A stretch of 64,000 nucleotides of DNA from Massariosphaeria phaeospora (taxonomy: Eukaryota; Ascomycota; Dothideomycetes; Pleosporales), in contig JAADJZ010000029.1 in NCBI GenBank assembly GCA_011032825.1, positions 186,001-250,000 of the forward strand, read 5' to 3'. The notes under the pieces were generated by a model. That model was not told the origin of the DNA and searched no databases. It was given only the letters and a program-made list of their open reading frames with translations. Position numbers and translations under genes: made by a program. Below, one piece after another: positions 23,483-33,817 of the stretch; the stretch's first letter is position 1; the number at the start of each line of letters is the position of its first letter.

Positions 23483-23882
23483 GTCCAGTACTCGGGAATG
23501 GGATGCGCTGATGTGTCTGCTGCTAGAGTGACGAGGTCATAGTCCACGGGAGTGGAGGACAGCTGCACGTGTGGGGATGAAGAATGGGATAGGGGAGCCG
23601 GGTGGATGTGCTGCTGCGTCGTTATTGCTGTGCGGTTAGTATAGCGATGATGCCCGTAGGGTGCTCAAGAGGAGGTGAGATGAGAAGGACGGTGTCGTCT
23701 CAATCCTCCGCAGAGCCTGCAGGCGCTCAGGTGGAGTGCTTGGAGCTGGAGCTGCCCAGGTGGAGGGAAGGAGCGCACGTGAACTGGCGGGGAAATCTAG
23801 CCCCGCGCCTCCGAGGACCGCATGCCCAGGCAGACTCCCGAGCTCCGCAACTGCTCTGCTTGCTCACTCTGGATATTGAGCA
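23483..23882. promoter_or_regulatory. Shared promoter of AMA1 and BET4
   Basis: A 400-bp divergent spacer between a meiotic regulator and a housekeeping gene. No TATA box or known factor site is recognised. Confidence 0.35.
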
Positions 23883-25070
23883 ATGGCAAGCGTAAGTCAG
23901 TTTCACTCCAACGGTTGCTTGTGGCTAACATGGTGGAAAGCATGGCGTCTCCCGCACGGCGGCCGCCACCGAGAGGTCAGAGGAAGCGCGCCGGAAAGAG
24001 CTCCAACAGATCGCCGCCTACAAGGACCTCACCGACTTGGTGAACGCGAAGGTATTGTGTTCTCCAAAGATCCTAGTGGAGAGCTCTCTGACAGCCGCAT
24101 GACGCAGATATCTGAAAGGCAATACACGCTCGAAGTGCTCGGTCTGAGCACCAAGCTGTTGAACGAGAATCCGGAGTACTACACTATCTGGAATCACCGC
24201 CGGCGCATTCTCGGCGCACTCTTGTCTCCTCAGCTGTCGGACACTGCTCCACATAAAGATCCCAATGAGCTTGTGCAGGACGACCTGCAACTCACATTTA
24301 CGCTACTGCGCAAGTTTCCTAAGTGTTATTGGATATGGAACCACAGAGACTGGTTGTTGCGGACAGCAGAGTCAGTTCCAGGCGCAAGCAACGCTCGTAC
24401 ACTGTGGGCTGGGGAGTTGCAACTTATCGGAAAGATGCTACACGCAGACAGTCGTAATTTCCATGCATGGAGCTACCGTAGATTTGTCGTGGCCCAGATA
24501 GAGCGTCTGGCACCACCCACGACCGAGGCTTCGTCGCAGAGCTTGGTAGAGTCGGAATTTGAATACACCACCAAGATGATCAAGACTAACCTCTCCAACT
24601 TCTCTGCCTGGCACAGCCGCTCGAAAATCCTCCCGCGCCTACTCAAAGAGCGGACCGCAACTGCTGCGTCTCGTAGAGCACTCTTAGCCTCGGAACTATC
24701 CCTCATTTGCTCGGCGATAAACACTGATCCTTTCGATCAGTCCATCTGGTACTATCACCAGTATCTTATGAGCACAATCTCTCCGGCCTGCCCAGCCCAC
24801 AACCGACTCGTCCTCGATCTCAGCAATGGCGAGCGACAAGAGCATTACGAGCACGAGATGGAGTATATCAGAGAGATTTTGGATGACGAGACGGACTGTA
24901 AATGGATATACGAAGCTCTATTGTACTTGGCGAGTGCGTATCTGGAGGTTGAAGGAGGCACCCAGGCATTCTCAACGAGAGATATGCGCGGATGGCTAGA
25001 TCAGCTTAAGCGGCTGGATCCGTTGCGGAAGGGTCGATGGGAAGACCTTGGCAGTACTCTGAACGTTTGA
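23883..25070 (+). CDS. BET4: Rab geranylgeranyltransferase alpha subunit
   Basis: Alpha subunit of type II protein prenyltransferase, which with BET2 and the Rab escort protein adds geranylgeranyl groups to Rab GTPases for vesicle traffic. Model: join(23883..23891, 23941..24051, 24108..25070), 360 aa. Exon 1 is only ATG GCA AGC; splicing gives MASHGVSRTAAATERSEEAR, the usual start of fungal BET4. Five PPTA repeats are visible by their W-x-x-R-type cores: YYTIWNHRR, CYWIWNHRDWLL, NFHAWSYRRFVV, NFSAWHSRSKIL and DQSIWYYHQYLM. The two introns (49 and 56 nt) sum to a multiple of three and hold no stop, so retaining both also yields an open frame with a different N-terminus. Confidence 0.94.
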   Translation: MASVSQFHSNGCLWLTWWKAWRLPHGGRHREVRGSAPERAPTDRRLQGPHRLGEREGIVFSKDPSGELSDSRMTQISERQYTLEVLGLSTKLLNENPEYYTIWNHRRRILGALLSPQLSDTAPHKDPNELVQDDLQLTFTLLRKFPKCYWIWNHRDWLLRTAESVPGASNARTLWAGELQLIGKMLHADSRNFHAWSYRRFVVAQIERLAPPTTEASSQSLVESEFEYTTKMIKTNLSNFSAWHSRSKILPRLLKERTATAASRRALLASELSLICSAINTDPFDQSIWYYHQYLMSTISPACPAHNRLVLDLSNGERQEHYEHEMEYIREILDDETDCKWIYEALLYLASAYLEVEGGTQAFSTRDMRGWLDQLKRLDPLRKGRWEDLGSTLNV

Positions 25071-25088
25071 CGTGAACTGGGTCGCCAG

Positions 25089-25557
25089 CTATCGCCGCCG
25101 CTCGCCTATGCCAGCGAGTTTATCTTGGGGTGCTTCTGATTCCGATGCGGTTGGGATGGGCTTCGAATCCTCGCTCTTCTTCCAGGCCCAAAGGCCGAAC
25201 GCCGACGATGATTCTGACTTGGAGGTCTTCTCGTTCTTTGGCAATGACAGTGCAGGCTCTGGTGGTTTTATCATACTTTGCGCCATAGGGGAGGGCCCTT
25301 CACTGTTCAAAGATGATACAGGCGCAACATCGCTAATACCATCAATACTTGTATAACCTCTCTTACGAAGCTCGAGGCGTACCGCTCATAATCTTCCTCC
25401 AGTCTCTTCTTTCGCAGCGCACGGAGCTCGCCACCAAAGGTTGCGAGACCTGGCAGCACCCGCTGTCAGCCAGAATCTTTCAGTCTAGAACAAGTATAGT
25501 ACTTATTGAAATGCCAGCAATGCCTGCCAGCGCGACGGGCAGGATCTTACCGGCCAT
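25089..25557 (-). CDS. Small membrane-anchored protein, unknown
   Basis: A three-exon gene: complement(25557..25503, 25449..25383, 25332..25089), 121 aa, exactly in frame. It starts MAGKILPVALAGIAGISIS, a hydrophobic N-terminal segment, then LATFGGELRALRKKRLEEDY, a basic and acidic helix, then a Pro/Ser/Lys-rich tail with FGLWAWKK. Branch point GCTGAC precedes the first acceptor. The layout (one N-terminal helix followed by a charged helix) resembles small mitochondrial inner-membrane assembly proteins, but I recognise no family and claim no function. Its 3' end is 18 bp from the BET4 stop, and its start faces MUS7 across 211 bp. Confidence 0.65.
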
Positions 25558-25768
25558 AATATCCTGTCAACCCGATGCGTCGGTTCTTGATGGAGTGCAA
25601 GCTCTTGCAGTTTCTCCACACTTTGGCATGCCAAGGTTACGCGACGCGCTAGTACCGGTACGGGCTGACATAATCGACGCGTCGGGTTCAGAATTGCGAA
25701 CGAACAACCCTCAACATCACCCCCGCCACATCCCAGCGACGCGACCTACGATATGCCGACCGGGCCAA

Positions 25769-28700
25769 ATGTCCAACTGGCGGCTCAGAGGATTTGTTCA
25801 AGACTCGGATGAAGAAGACGAAGATATCGAAACACAGTTCGCAGATTCGACTACGCCGGTTCAGCGTGTCGAGGATGGACGCGTCGAGTCGACTCAGCCA
25901 AGCAGGGAAGAGCCGAAGACGACCGGCCAAGAAGATGTACTGGCCGAAGACAGAGTGGTGGGCCTGGGAGATGCCAGTAGTGCTGCTTCGCCACGGAATA
26001 CTCCCCCGAGACAACGCTTCTCACCCAAACGTCCAACTGAGTCCCCGATAACACCCATCGCGGAGTTTATTCGCGACCGGCCAATTACACCCCCAGCCGC
26101 TCTCAGTCAGCCACGGCAAGAAGAGGAGCCCGAAAGTCCCGATCCCTTGCAGCTGTCTCTGAACAACAGGCTCGAACCTAAGAGAGTTCTACTATCCTCC
26201 CAGAGCCTTGGCCCGCCGCATCCGTCGCAACCTTCGCCGATATCCGGTGCTCGTGTTGCCACGAACCACACAATCTTTCGCGAGCTCGGCATCGATCTTC
26301 TCTCAGATCTCGACGATGACCTGTCTGGCCTGTCCGATCCGCCGTCGGACCTCGATCAGCCATATAGTTATGCATCGCCTCACCGACAGACGCAGGCACG
26401 GGTCGTCATAGCCCAGACTACACCTACAAGTGCAGCAGCTATCAACGATATCGTACGGAGGTCAAATCGTGCGCTACGGGAAAGGAAGCCAATTCAGCTG
26501 AACCCGTATCTCATCGAAGGGGAGCTATACCGACGGGAATTCAGGGAACGAGGCATTAGACCATTAGCTCGAGAGAGATCTCCTCCGCCAAAACTGCTAC
26601 GTCCCGATACCGAGACTCAAGAACGCGATTTTGATCCTGAGCACAGTAGTCCGGCGAATACCCAAAACGAGATACCTATCTTCTCACCAATTCTTTCCGG
26701 GACTAGGAGGAATACTGTGCGAAGACCCTCTAGCGGCCAATCTGCCTCCAAAGTTGTGAGGCGAAGTCTTCTAGATAACGAACTACGTATACCGGGTCCC
26801 ATCAAACGGAGGAGACTCAACTTTTTGTCAACGCGCGCAGATGACAATCTACGGACTAGTCATGAGCGTGATGGTCGTCTCGTCCGCGACGTCTATTCTC
26901 TTCCGCAATCGCCTCCTAGCAGTCCAACTCGGAATGGCGTTGACTCCACCGCAAGGCGATTGATTAGACCAGCACCAACGGTACCCTTGATTGATCTACC
27001 CACACCGTCGAACTCATCCAGTGTGCAGGGCGATGTTCAACCAACGGCGGTTCTGGACTCCGACCCCGTCATTCTAAGCACGTATCGATCAGGAGGTCAG
27101 CTACGCGGAACCGTCGTTATATCCAGTGATAGTTCGTCTCCTGGGTCGCAGTCATCGGCGAGCAGCTCCGAGAGTGAAGCTGAAGTTAGACAAGTTAGTA
27201 GAAAGATAAAGGGCGTCTTACCTGCGTCTTGGTTACGACTGGACCGGCGAGCGCAAGAAGGGAAGACAACACAGACCAAGCAGAGATGGGATGATGCGGT
27301 TTCACCTCTTAGAAACGAGCCTCAACGAGGGGTTGCGCAGAGGGTCATAAGGCGTAATGGTCACCAATCGCGAACTCCTCTGTCCGAGGATCGTCCCGGA
27401 GAATTTGTCGTCATTTCAGATGATTCAGACCAAGAGCCTGACGTGCGTGTCGCGGCGGACACCCGGGATGTGCACGAGTCCGCCAATTTGGCAGCGGATA
27501 TTGCTGCAAGTATAGATCGCCGATATGCAGATGACGACTCTGATAATATGGAGAATGATCGTCTCCATCTTTTCAGAGTCCAAGGGCCAAGTAGGAAAAG
27601 AAAAACGCAAACCAGACTAACTGAGGCTTTTGGCACAAAGAAGAGGAGGAAGCTGTTAGATAATGGTATCAAAGGTCTCAGAAACGCAAAGGTGTCATCT
27701 ACGCACGGAGCAGGCCGTCGAAAACGTGTTTCGAAGGGGACAAGACACACTCCACCACCGCCTCTAAGCATTCTTGACTTTGACCAGTCACCACTCGCAA
27801 GAGAAGAGCCTCTGTTTCTCACACTTGCAAAGAGGCAGGCACGGCGGAAAGTTGACCATGGTCGCGAAGGTCCGAATAACAAACACATCAGGCTGCGGAC
27901 ATCGCATGACACCGAAGACGCTATATGTGCCCTTCGGCAATGGAAAAGTGGTTCCTTGAAAGCAAAGAAGAACCTGCCATCGCCGAAACCTAAAAACCGA
28001 CCGCGCTACCCTTTGATGGAACGATTCGTCAATCAGCAGCAACACGATTGGCAACCGCCAGCTACCGAGAAAACTCAAGAAGTGGGCCAGCCTGTGTCTC
28101 AGAGGCAGGTCGCTCAGACTGCGCAAGCGGCACTAGGACTTCCGTTGTTTGCTCGAAAGAATCCTACCTCCATGATAGCCCAGGAAACGTACACGTTTGG
28201 GACAGGAGAGAGACTCGGAGTACACACACGCCAGCGGCCACAATCTTTTAGAGTTGCCCAGCTAGAGGGTCTTGAAACAGACTTTGGACGCACTCATCGA
28301 AAGGCCGCATTTCAAAGAGGCTTACAGCGTGTTGACCAGCAATTCAATTCTCGATTGCCCCTGGATCAACCTCTCGAAAACCCACAGATAACGAGGTTTC
28401 TAGCCGATGACGACCCGCTTCTTACGCCGTTGCGTTCGGCAGAAGCCGTTGGCGAACTCTTAGATGAATCACCACCAGCACCGGGAACGCCCCCACGTCC
28501 CAAGCGTCGTTTTGCACATAAAAAAGTGCAACCCAAACGGATCGATGTTGATACTCCTGCATATATACAGCCGAGCGAACCAGCCTTCCAACAGACCCGG
28601 AAGCATGGTCTGCAAGGGCTTGGCCCATCTGGCACCCAATATCCGACTACTTTTGGCGTGACGCCTTTGGTGGTAGGAACCTACTTTCAATCGGCTACAT

Positions 28701-31700
28701 TCATTGGGGGAGAAGAACTCGCTCGGTGTCTACAAACCGGACGGGCAGGTAGCAGAGACCTAGATGCGTCCGCAGGGTACCTTGAACTTGAGCTTGACCA
28801 AGTAACGTTCCAATCTGGGCCTTGGAACGACGAACTATCTTCTCGACTGATGAATGTCGCAAACATTATATGGCTTCCTTTCCAAGACGCCACCATGGAA
28901 GAAGGCAGCCCTATCCTAGCGGCGGCTTTAGGACAGTCATCGAGATTTCTTAGGTCCTTGATCAACTATTGCTCTACTCGGCTCAGCTTCCTTGACGTTA
29001 TCGACCGTCAGGGTTTCTTCTCGAAGATGAAACAGTTCATCCAGTCTATGTTTGACAGGCTTTTCGGAGTTCACTCTACACAGTATCCCTCCGGGAGTTC
29101 TGCTTCTACCCACGCTCGCAAAAGTATCCGCACGTGGACCTACCTTCTTGTTCTCAGTTTTCAAGTGCGTCAAATCGTGCAACATCCAGTCGTCGATCCT
29201 AGCAGTCAGCATGACTTGGCTAGTATTATGAAGAGCATCTCTAGAATCATCGTGGCGTACTTGGTCCGTAAAGGCACATCGGAACTGAGCGACTTTCTCG
29301 AAAAGAACAAGCACTATCAAGAACGAGAGAACGGGATCAAAGATGGGGAGATACTCGTCGAGAGTATGGTTGTCTGCATGCATGTACTGCAGACTGCTAC
29401 CATCCCCGGATCGACATTCTGGGACTTCGCTAGTCAAGAACTTTCTGCTCAAATCGAGGGTGCCACCCAGGTGAGATCGTATGAATCAACCTGGACCAGC
29501 GTCTTCACACTTCTCCCGTTCACCGAGTTCGATGACACGGGTATAGCTGTGGTCAATCGAAGGTCATCCTTCGAAAGTGACACCTGGATGTTCGCGAGGG
29601 ACATGCTGAAACAACTTTTTGTGCTCCACGAAGGTACTTCTAAGACGCACAGCTCTTCACTCAACGAATATATCAGAGCAAATCTCACCCGATGCCATGT
29701 TTTGATCCAGTACTGGCACTGGAGAAGATGCGACCAGATGCTCAGTACCGTCTTCGATTTTTATGGAAAGCTTGGGCTACAGGATCTCCCGCGTGAACTG
29801 ACCCAAAAATCAGCCGAATTTCTCGAACGCATCGCAGAACAGCCATTGCTGCAAATACAGCCTAGCGATAGTTCGTTCCACATCTTTTTGAAATGTCTTG
29901 CTCTGGGGTTGCAAAGCATGGGGCATGTATACCCCGAAAAGAAGATTCGCAGTATCGTCTTCAGACTCACACCCAATCACGGACGCTTCTATCCCAAAGA
30001 CCACACTCTCGTCTTAGATAGTCTTGATGCACTTCGAAATCATCACGATCTACTTTGCACCCTTTACTGGGCATCTCCACCGTCTTGCCGGCCGAAGCTG
30101 AGTCTTATTCGTGGTCTTGCACATCACGAGTCGTCCCACCGGTCAGCATGCGGACTCAATGTTCGCGCATGGGCAAACTTGACAACCTTCCAGCTGTCAG
30201 CAGATGAGCCATACGCTGCACTAGAGCCTTTCGCACACTGGCACAACGAAATCATGCAGCAGACACTTAAACAGTATCGACTTGCCAAGACAGAAGCCGA
30301 TGAGTATCTTGAATCGGGCCAGGGAAACTCCACCTCGGATGCAGCTGGTCGACTAGTATGGTTATACATGGAGAAGAATCAAGAGCAAGTCATTGGTGCG
30401 CTACGCGATTGCATCGGGGGCATGCAGAGAGCTATCAAGCACAGCGTTAACCATAGTTTGTTGAGGCAGTATCTCCGCGATTGTGGTATCGTTCGACTAC
30501 TCGAGCTCGCCCATATCGACGACCCCCGATTGAGAACTGTGATTAGGGAGACAATGACAGTGCTCCGGGGATATGCAGGTCTTCAGAACAAATCATCGAG
30601 CCAGTCGGTCAGCCAAACTACCAATGAAGAGAGCCAGGATTATGGAGACTTCCCCGACTTGGAAGACTTGGACCATCTGGGTCAAGCAACGTCAGCGCCA
30701 CAACCCAAGCAGCCGACCTTGGAATTCATTCAGAATCCTTTATGGCATCTGCTTTCGAATGCCTTTGGTGCGGAACAGTCTCCAGACGACAATCTCTTGA
30801 TGGAGTGCATTGACACCTGGGTTCTCATCGCTAGCTGTCAAGTCACGTCAAGAGAACATACATGGTCACACTATCTTGACTCCTTCAGTCCAGTTTCATG
30901 GCATCAACTTCGCCACACTGAACAGACACGGAAGTTCGGCCCGTACTTTATGGCGGCTCTCATCAACTGTGACCGTGTTGTCTACGAAGAGCACGGCCAG
31001 GAATTCATCACCGCTTTATTGCTGAGTTTGGCCGATCGGGAATCTGTACTTAGGTTTCAGCATCGATTACTGGCAGCGATCATCCGCATTGATCCTACAC
31101 ACCCCCTGATGAAGAATCTGCCTTTCTTTCAAGATAGCAAGACCGGTCGACTGGATATCTCACTTGATACACTTCGGACGCGACGGCTTTCGCTTCTGTC
31201 TAGTATTATGGCCAACATGCGCGATTACGTGCACGAGAAAATATTTGATGCCCCGGGTCTAGTCGCTGAGACCAGACGAGCGTACTCGACAATGCTAAAA
31301 GAGTACATGACCCGGATGAAGACCAACTACCTGCAGCTACGACAAGGCGAGACGGTCACTGGCGCCTACGTTGAATTTGTACAACAGAACGTGCAGTTTC
31401 TCAAGCAGTATACTTCGGATATTTGCGCTGTTCTGCCCTTCTTCACTGATTCTGTCGCCTTTCCGCTGCCGGCAACAGACCCTACGTATGTAGTCGGACG
31501 GCTGTGCGGATATGCACCGAAACTCAAACTTGCCGGAACTATCAAGCAGCTCTCCGTGTTCGTGCAGACTGTGGCTCAACAAGCCGCGGCGGACAATCAG
31601 CAGCCTTACCTTGTCAACCAGCTCGAGACGGTTCTTTGCGGCGGCGAAACACCTTCTGTCGACCGGACTGCTCTCCGCACTGTGCTCCTACAGGGCATCT

Positions 31701-32407
31701 TCCCGGCCTACATCGAGGCAGCGTTTCGCTCTGCCACTGGCGCCGTTATTGCAATGCCGCTGTTACAGTCCCTGACGAGTATCCTCGAGGCCATGTTCTC
31801 CGATCTTCGTATAATGGATTCTAGTAGCGTCCAGTGCATGGCTCAAACTGTGTCTTCCGTTGCACTAGCTTTCATCAACAGCACCGAAGTTCTAAAGACA
31901 AACACCGACTTTTTAAAACGGCCGCATATCCTCGGCGCCACCACCCTCATGCTCGACGCCATGGTCCATGTCCTCCCCGTCCTGGAATACATCATCCGGC
32001 GCACCTCGACTACCGCAACGAAACACCCGGTAGTGTCCTACCTCGAAGACTTCAGCGTCTGTATAGCCGAGACCGTGGATGGTCGGGTTCCGCACGCAAT
32101 CCCACACTTCGACGGCACGCTCCCAATCCGCCACGAATATGTCGATCTTCTCGCATCTGCCAAAAAGGACCTAGGCACCTGCATGAGAACGAACTGGAGC
32201 GAGGACGCAGACCGACTGTTCTTCGGACACGGCCATGCGAGGAAAGAAGTCAAGCCCGAGCTGGGGACGGCGGGGGAGGAGAAGGCGAGGCTGGTGGACG
32301 CGATGGAGAGGCTGCAGGGTGCTGTTGCGGTGGTGTTTGAGGATGATGATCGGGGCGGGGTGGTGACTGGACGTGGGAGAGAGTTTAGAGATGATGTTTT
32401 TGTGTAG
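25769..32407 (+). CDS. MMS22: Mus7/MMS22 replication-repair protein
   Basis: Very large nuclear scaffold of the Mus7/MMS22 family, which works with a Cul4/Rtt101-type ubiquitin ligase to restart damaged replication forks. Single exon, 2212 aa. I start it at MSNWRLRGFVQDSDEEDED, the family's conserved acidic opening; the frame is open 420 nt further upstream but that part is antisense to the small gene at 25089-25557. Residues 1 to about 950 are disordered, rich in SP/TP sites and basic clusters such as KRRR. The conserved alpha-helical Mus7/MMS22 domain runs from about residue 960 to 2160 and includes EYMTRMKTNYLQLRQGETV and LPFFTDSVAFPLPATDP. An uninterrupted 6.6-kb exon is normal for this gene. 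Confidence 0.92.
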   Translation: MSNWRLRGFVQDSDEEDEDIETQFADSTTPVQRVEDGRVESTQPSREEPKTTGQEDVLAEDRVVGLGDASSAASPRNTPPRQRFSPKRPTESPITPIAEFIRDRPITPPAALSQPRQEEEPESPDPLQLSLNNRLEPKRVLLSSQSLGPPHPSQPSPISGARVATNHTIFRELGIDLLSDLDDDLSGLSDPPSDLDQPYSYASPHRQTQARVVIAQTTPTSAAAINDIVRRSNRALRERKPIQLNPYLIEGELYRREFRERGIRPLARERSPPPKLLRPDTETQERDFDPEHSSPANTQNEIPIFSPILSGTRRNTVRRPSSGQSASKVVRRSLLDNELRIPGPIKRRRLNFLSTRADDNLRTSHERDGRLVRDVYSLPQSPPSSPTRNGVDSTARRLIRPAPTVPLIDLPTPSNSSSVQGDVQPTAVLDSDPVILSTYRSGGQLRGTVVISSDSSSPGSQSSASSSESEAEVRQVSRKIKGVLPASWLRLDRRAQEGKTTQTKQRWDDAVSPLRNEPQRGVAQRVIRRNGHQSRTPLSEDRPGEFVVISDDSDQEPDVRVAADTRDVHESANLAADIAASIDRRYADDDSDNMENDRLHLFRVQGPSRKRKTQTRLTEAFGTKKRRKLLDNGIKGLRNAKVSSTHGAGRRKRVSKGTRHTPPPPLSILDFDQSPLAREEPLFLTLAKRQARRKVDHGREGPNNKHIRLRTSHDTEDAICALRQWKSGSLKAKKNLPSPKPKNRPRYPLMERFVNQQQHDWQPPATEKTQEVGQPVSQRQVAQTAQAALGLPLFARKNPTSMIAQETYTFGTGERLGVHTRQRPQSFRVAQLEGLETDFGRTHRKAAFQRGLQRVDQQFNSRLPLDQPLENPQITRFLADDDPLLTPLRSAEAVGELLDESPPAPGTPPRPKRRFAHKKVQPKRIDVDTPAYIQPSEPAFQQTRKHGLQGLGPSGTQYPTTFGVTPLVVGTYFQSATFIGGEELARCLQTGRAGSRDLDASAGYLELELDQVTFQSGPWNDELSSRLMNVANIIWLPFQDATMEEGSPILAAALGQSSRFLRSLINYCSTRLSFLDVIDRQGFFSKMKQFIQSMFDRLFGVHSTQYPSGSSASTHARKSIRTWTYLLVLSFQVRQIVQHPVVDPSSQHDLASIMKSISRIIVAYLVRKGTSELSDFLEKNKHYQERENGIKDGEILVESMVVCMHVLQTATIPGSTFWDFASQELSAQIEGATQVRSYESTWTSVFTLLPFTEFDDTGIAVVNRRSSFESDTWMFARDMLKQLFVLHEGTSKTHSSSLNEYIRANLTRCHVLIQYWHWRRCDQMLSTVFDFYGKLGLQDLPRELTQKSAEFLERIAEQPLLQIQPSDSSFHIFLKCLALGLQSMGHVYPEKKIRSIVFRLTPNHGRFYPKDHTLVLDSLDALRNHHDLLCTLYWASPPSCRPKLSLIRGLAHHESSHRSACGLNVRAWANLTTFQLSADEPYAALEPFAHWHNEIMQQTLKQYRLAKTEADEYLESGQGNSTSDAAGRLVWLYMEKNQEQVIGALRDCIGGMQRAIKHSVNHSLLRQYLRDCGIVRLLELAHIDDPRLRTVIRETMTVLRGYAGLQNKSSSQSVSQTTNEESQDYGDFPDLEDLDHLGQATSAPQPKQPTLEFIQNPLWHLLSNAFGAEQSPDDNLLMECIDTWVLIASCQVTSREHTWSHYLDSFSPVSWHQLRHTEQTRKFGPYFMAALINCDRVVYEEHGQEFITALLLSLADRESVLRFQHRLLAAIIRIDPTHPLMKNLPFFQDSKTGRLDISLDTLRTRRLSLLSSIMANMRDYVHEKIFDAPGLVAETRRAYSTMLKEYMTRMKTNYLQLRQGETVTGAYVEFVQQNVQFLKQYTSDICAVLPFFTDSVAFPLPATDPTYVVGRLCGYAPKLKLAGTIKQLSVFVQTVAQQAAADNQQPYLVNQLETVLCGGETPSVDRTALRTVLLQGIFPAYIEAAFRSATGAVIAMPLLQSLTSILEAMFSDLRIMDSSSVQCMAQTVSSVALAFINSTEVLKTNTDFLKRPHILGATTLMLDAMVHVLPVLEYIIRRTSTTATKHPVVSYLEDFSVCIAETVDGRVPHAIPHFDGTLPIRHEYVDLLASAKKDLGTCMRTNWSEDADRLFFGHGHARKEVKPELGTAGEEKARLVDAMERLQGAVAVVFEDDDRGGVVTGRGREFRDDVFV

Positions 32408-32932
32408 TTCTTTTTAGCGGCATTGGGTGGCGTTGAATGGGGTGTGGGCATGCATCTATACTGGTTTTTGCAATGAGACAGCGTTATTGACCGAATGGTG
32501 CGTCATGGGGTCAAAGGTAGATATTGTTTCAGAGAGGGGTGATACCTCACGGCTTTGTAAGAGTGTTCGTCTATATACCCCAAGTTCCATCCACAGAAGC
32601 CCAGTGCGCTCCTATTCAGCCCTAAACGTCCCCTTACTGTTCACTTCGATGCCCGTACGACGGTCGTGGGTGGGAACTAGCTCCCGCCGGCTGGCAGACA
32701 CAGACACAGCGTTATCAACGATGAACGGACGCCTTCCATCTATTGTACATCCTGCTGCATAGACTGCCCCTCCCCCGTCTCGGCTTTGTCGATGGCGGGC
32801 GCTCAGCAGGCGGTGCACCCGTCCAATGCCCGCACCGACGGCGTGGCCAGGGTCGATTCATCAGCCTGACGGGGTTCTAATATGGGATTTCCTTAGCACA
32901 CTCTCTCTCTCACTCTACATGTTTTCGCCCGC
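32408..32932. other. Intergenic (convergent)
   Basis: Joint 3' region of MMS22 and the clamp-like gene, with a short CT-rich tract near 32900. Nothing else seen. Confidence 0.5.
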
Positions 32933-33817
32933 TCATCCGTTTGTGCCCAGGCCCTCTTCGTGGTGGTGGCCGCCGTTCAGGTGGAAGATGCGCTTGACCG
33001 AGTCCATGCCCTTCTTCACGTGCGGGTGGTGGGTGAGGAAGGGCCCGTCCCCGTTGTCCAGCTTCACGCTCACGAGGCCTCGCTTGCGGCCCGCGAGCGG
33101 GTCCAGGGGCGCGGCCTTGGGCGGCCACTCGCCGTTGTCCTTCCAGCCCTGCACCATGGCCTTGGTCACGTCGCCGAGGTTGATCGGCACTGTCGGCGTG
33201 CGCGAGGCCAGCACGATCTTGGTGTAGATGTCGGGGTAGGCTTTCGGCGAGATGGCCTTGCGGAGGGGGTTGTCGGGCAGGAGTGGCGGCGCGAGCGGGA
33301 CAAGCGCGACGGAGGGGTCGTTCGGTGGCTGGGGCGAGGAGGCTTCTTTTGCTGGTGTGTCTTCTCGTGCTGGGTCGGACGGCGGGCTGGTCGCAGGCCG
33401 GTGCGCGCGACAGTTCCTCACGGCGGCGGCGCCCGTCCACGCGTCTCTGCGCTGGACATAGCAGGCCAGGCCCTCGTTCCAGCCCATCTCCGCCTCGACG
33501 GCCTGCTGCCGGCTGCGGTTGCGGCCCTGCAGCGTCGTCTCCAGCGCGTCGCCAATGCTCTCCGGCGAGTCGAACTTGTACGGGTCGACGGCGGGTGCGG
33601 GCGCGGGCACCTCGGCGGCGGCGTCGGCAGCGGCATCGGAGGCGGACTCGCTGCTGGCATAGTATCGCTCGCGCAGCTCGCGGGCGCCGCGCACGCCGCC
33701 GTCGTCGTCCGAGTCCCACGGCGCGGGCTCGTCGGGCCAGCTCCAGTCGGTGCGCACGCGGTCGTCGAGGAAGCGGCGGGCGGCGCGCGCGGCGCTCTGG
33801 TTTTGGTTGTGGTCCAT
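32933..33817 (-). CDS. Gag1-like clamp domain protein (DUF4050)
   Basis: Single-exon 294-aa protein, very GC-rich, so all other frames are also open here. Seen: an acidic N-terminus with DSDDDGG, an Ala-rich linker, MGWNEGLACYVQRRDAWTGA near residue 110, and later KAYPDIYTKIVLASR, VPINLGDVTKAMVQGW and GEWPPKAAP. This W-x-x-x-R/R-x-x-W block followed by P-I-N-L and G-x-W-P-P is how I recognise the fungal Gag1-like clamp family. The fission yeast member has been linked to TOR-dependent control of amino-acid transporters, from memory. A His-rich end (GGHHHEEG) closes the protein. Confidence 0.68.
   Translation of the reverse strand: MDHNQNQSAARAARRFLDDRVRTDWSWPDEPAPWDSDDDGGVRGARELRERYYASSESASDAAADAAAEVPAPAPAVDPYKFDSPESIGDALETTLQGRNRSRQQAVEAEMGWNEGLACYVQRRDAWTGAAAVRNCRAHRPATSPPSDPAREDTPAKEASSPQPPNDPSVALVPLAPPLLPDNPLRKAISPKAYPDIYTKIVLASRTPTVPINLGDVTKAMVQGWKDNGEWPPKAAPLDPLAGRKRGLVSVKLDNGDGPFLTHHPHVKKGMDSVKRIFHLNGGHHHEEGLGTNG

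Noticed and set aside
25349..25768. 140-residue N-terminal extension of MUS7
   Set aside because: It is antisense to a better-supported small gene, and MSNWRLRGFVQDSDEEDE is the family start.
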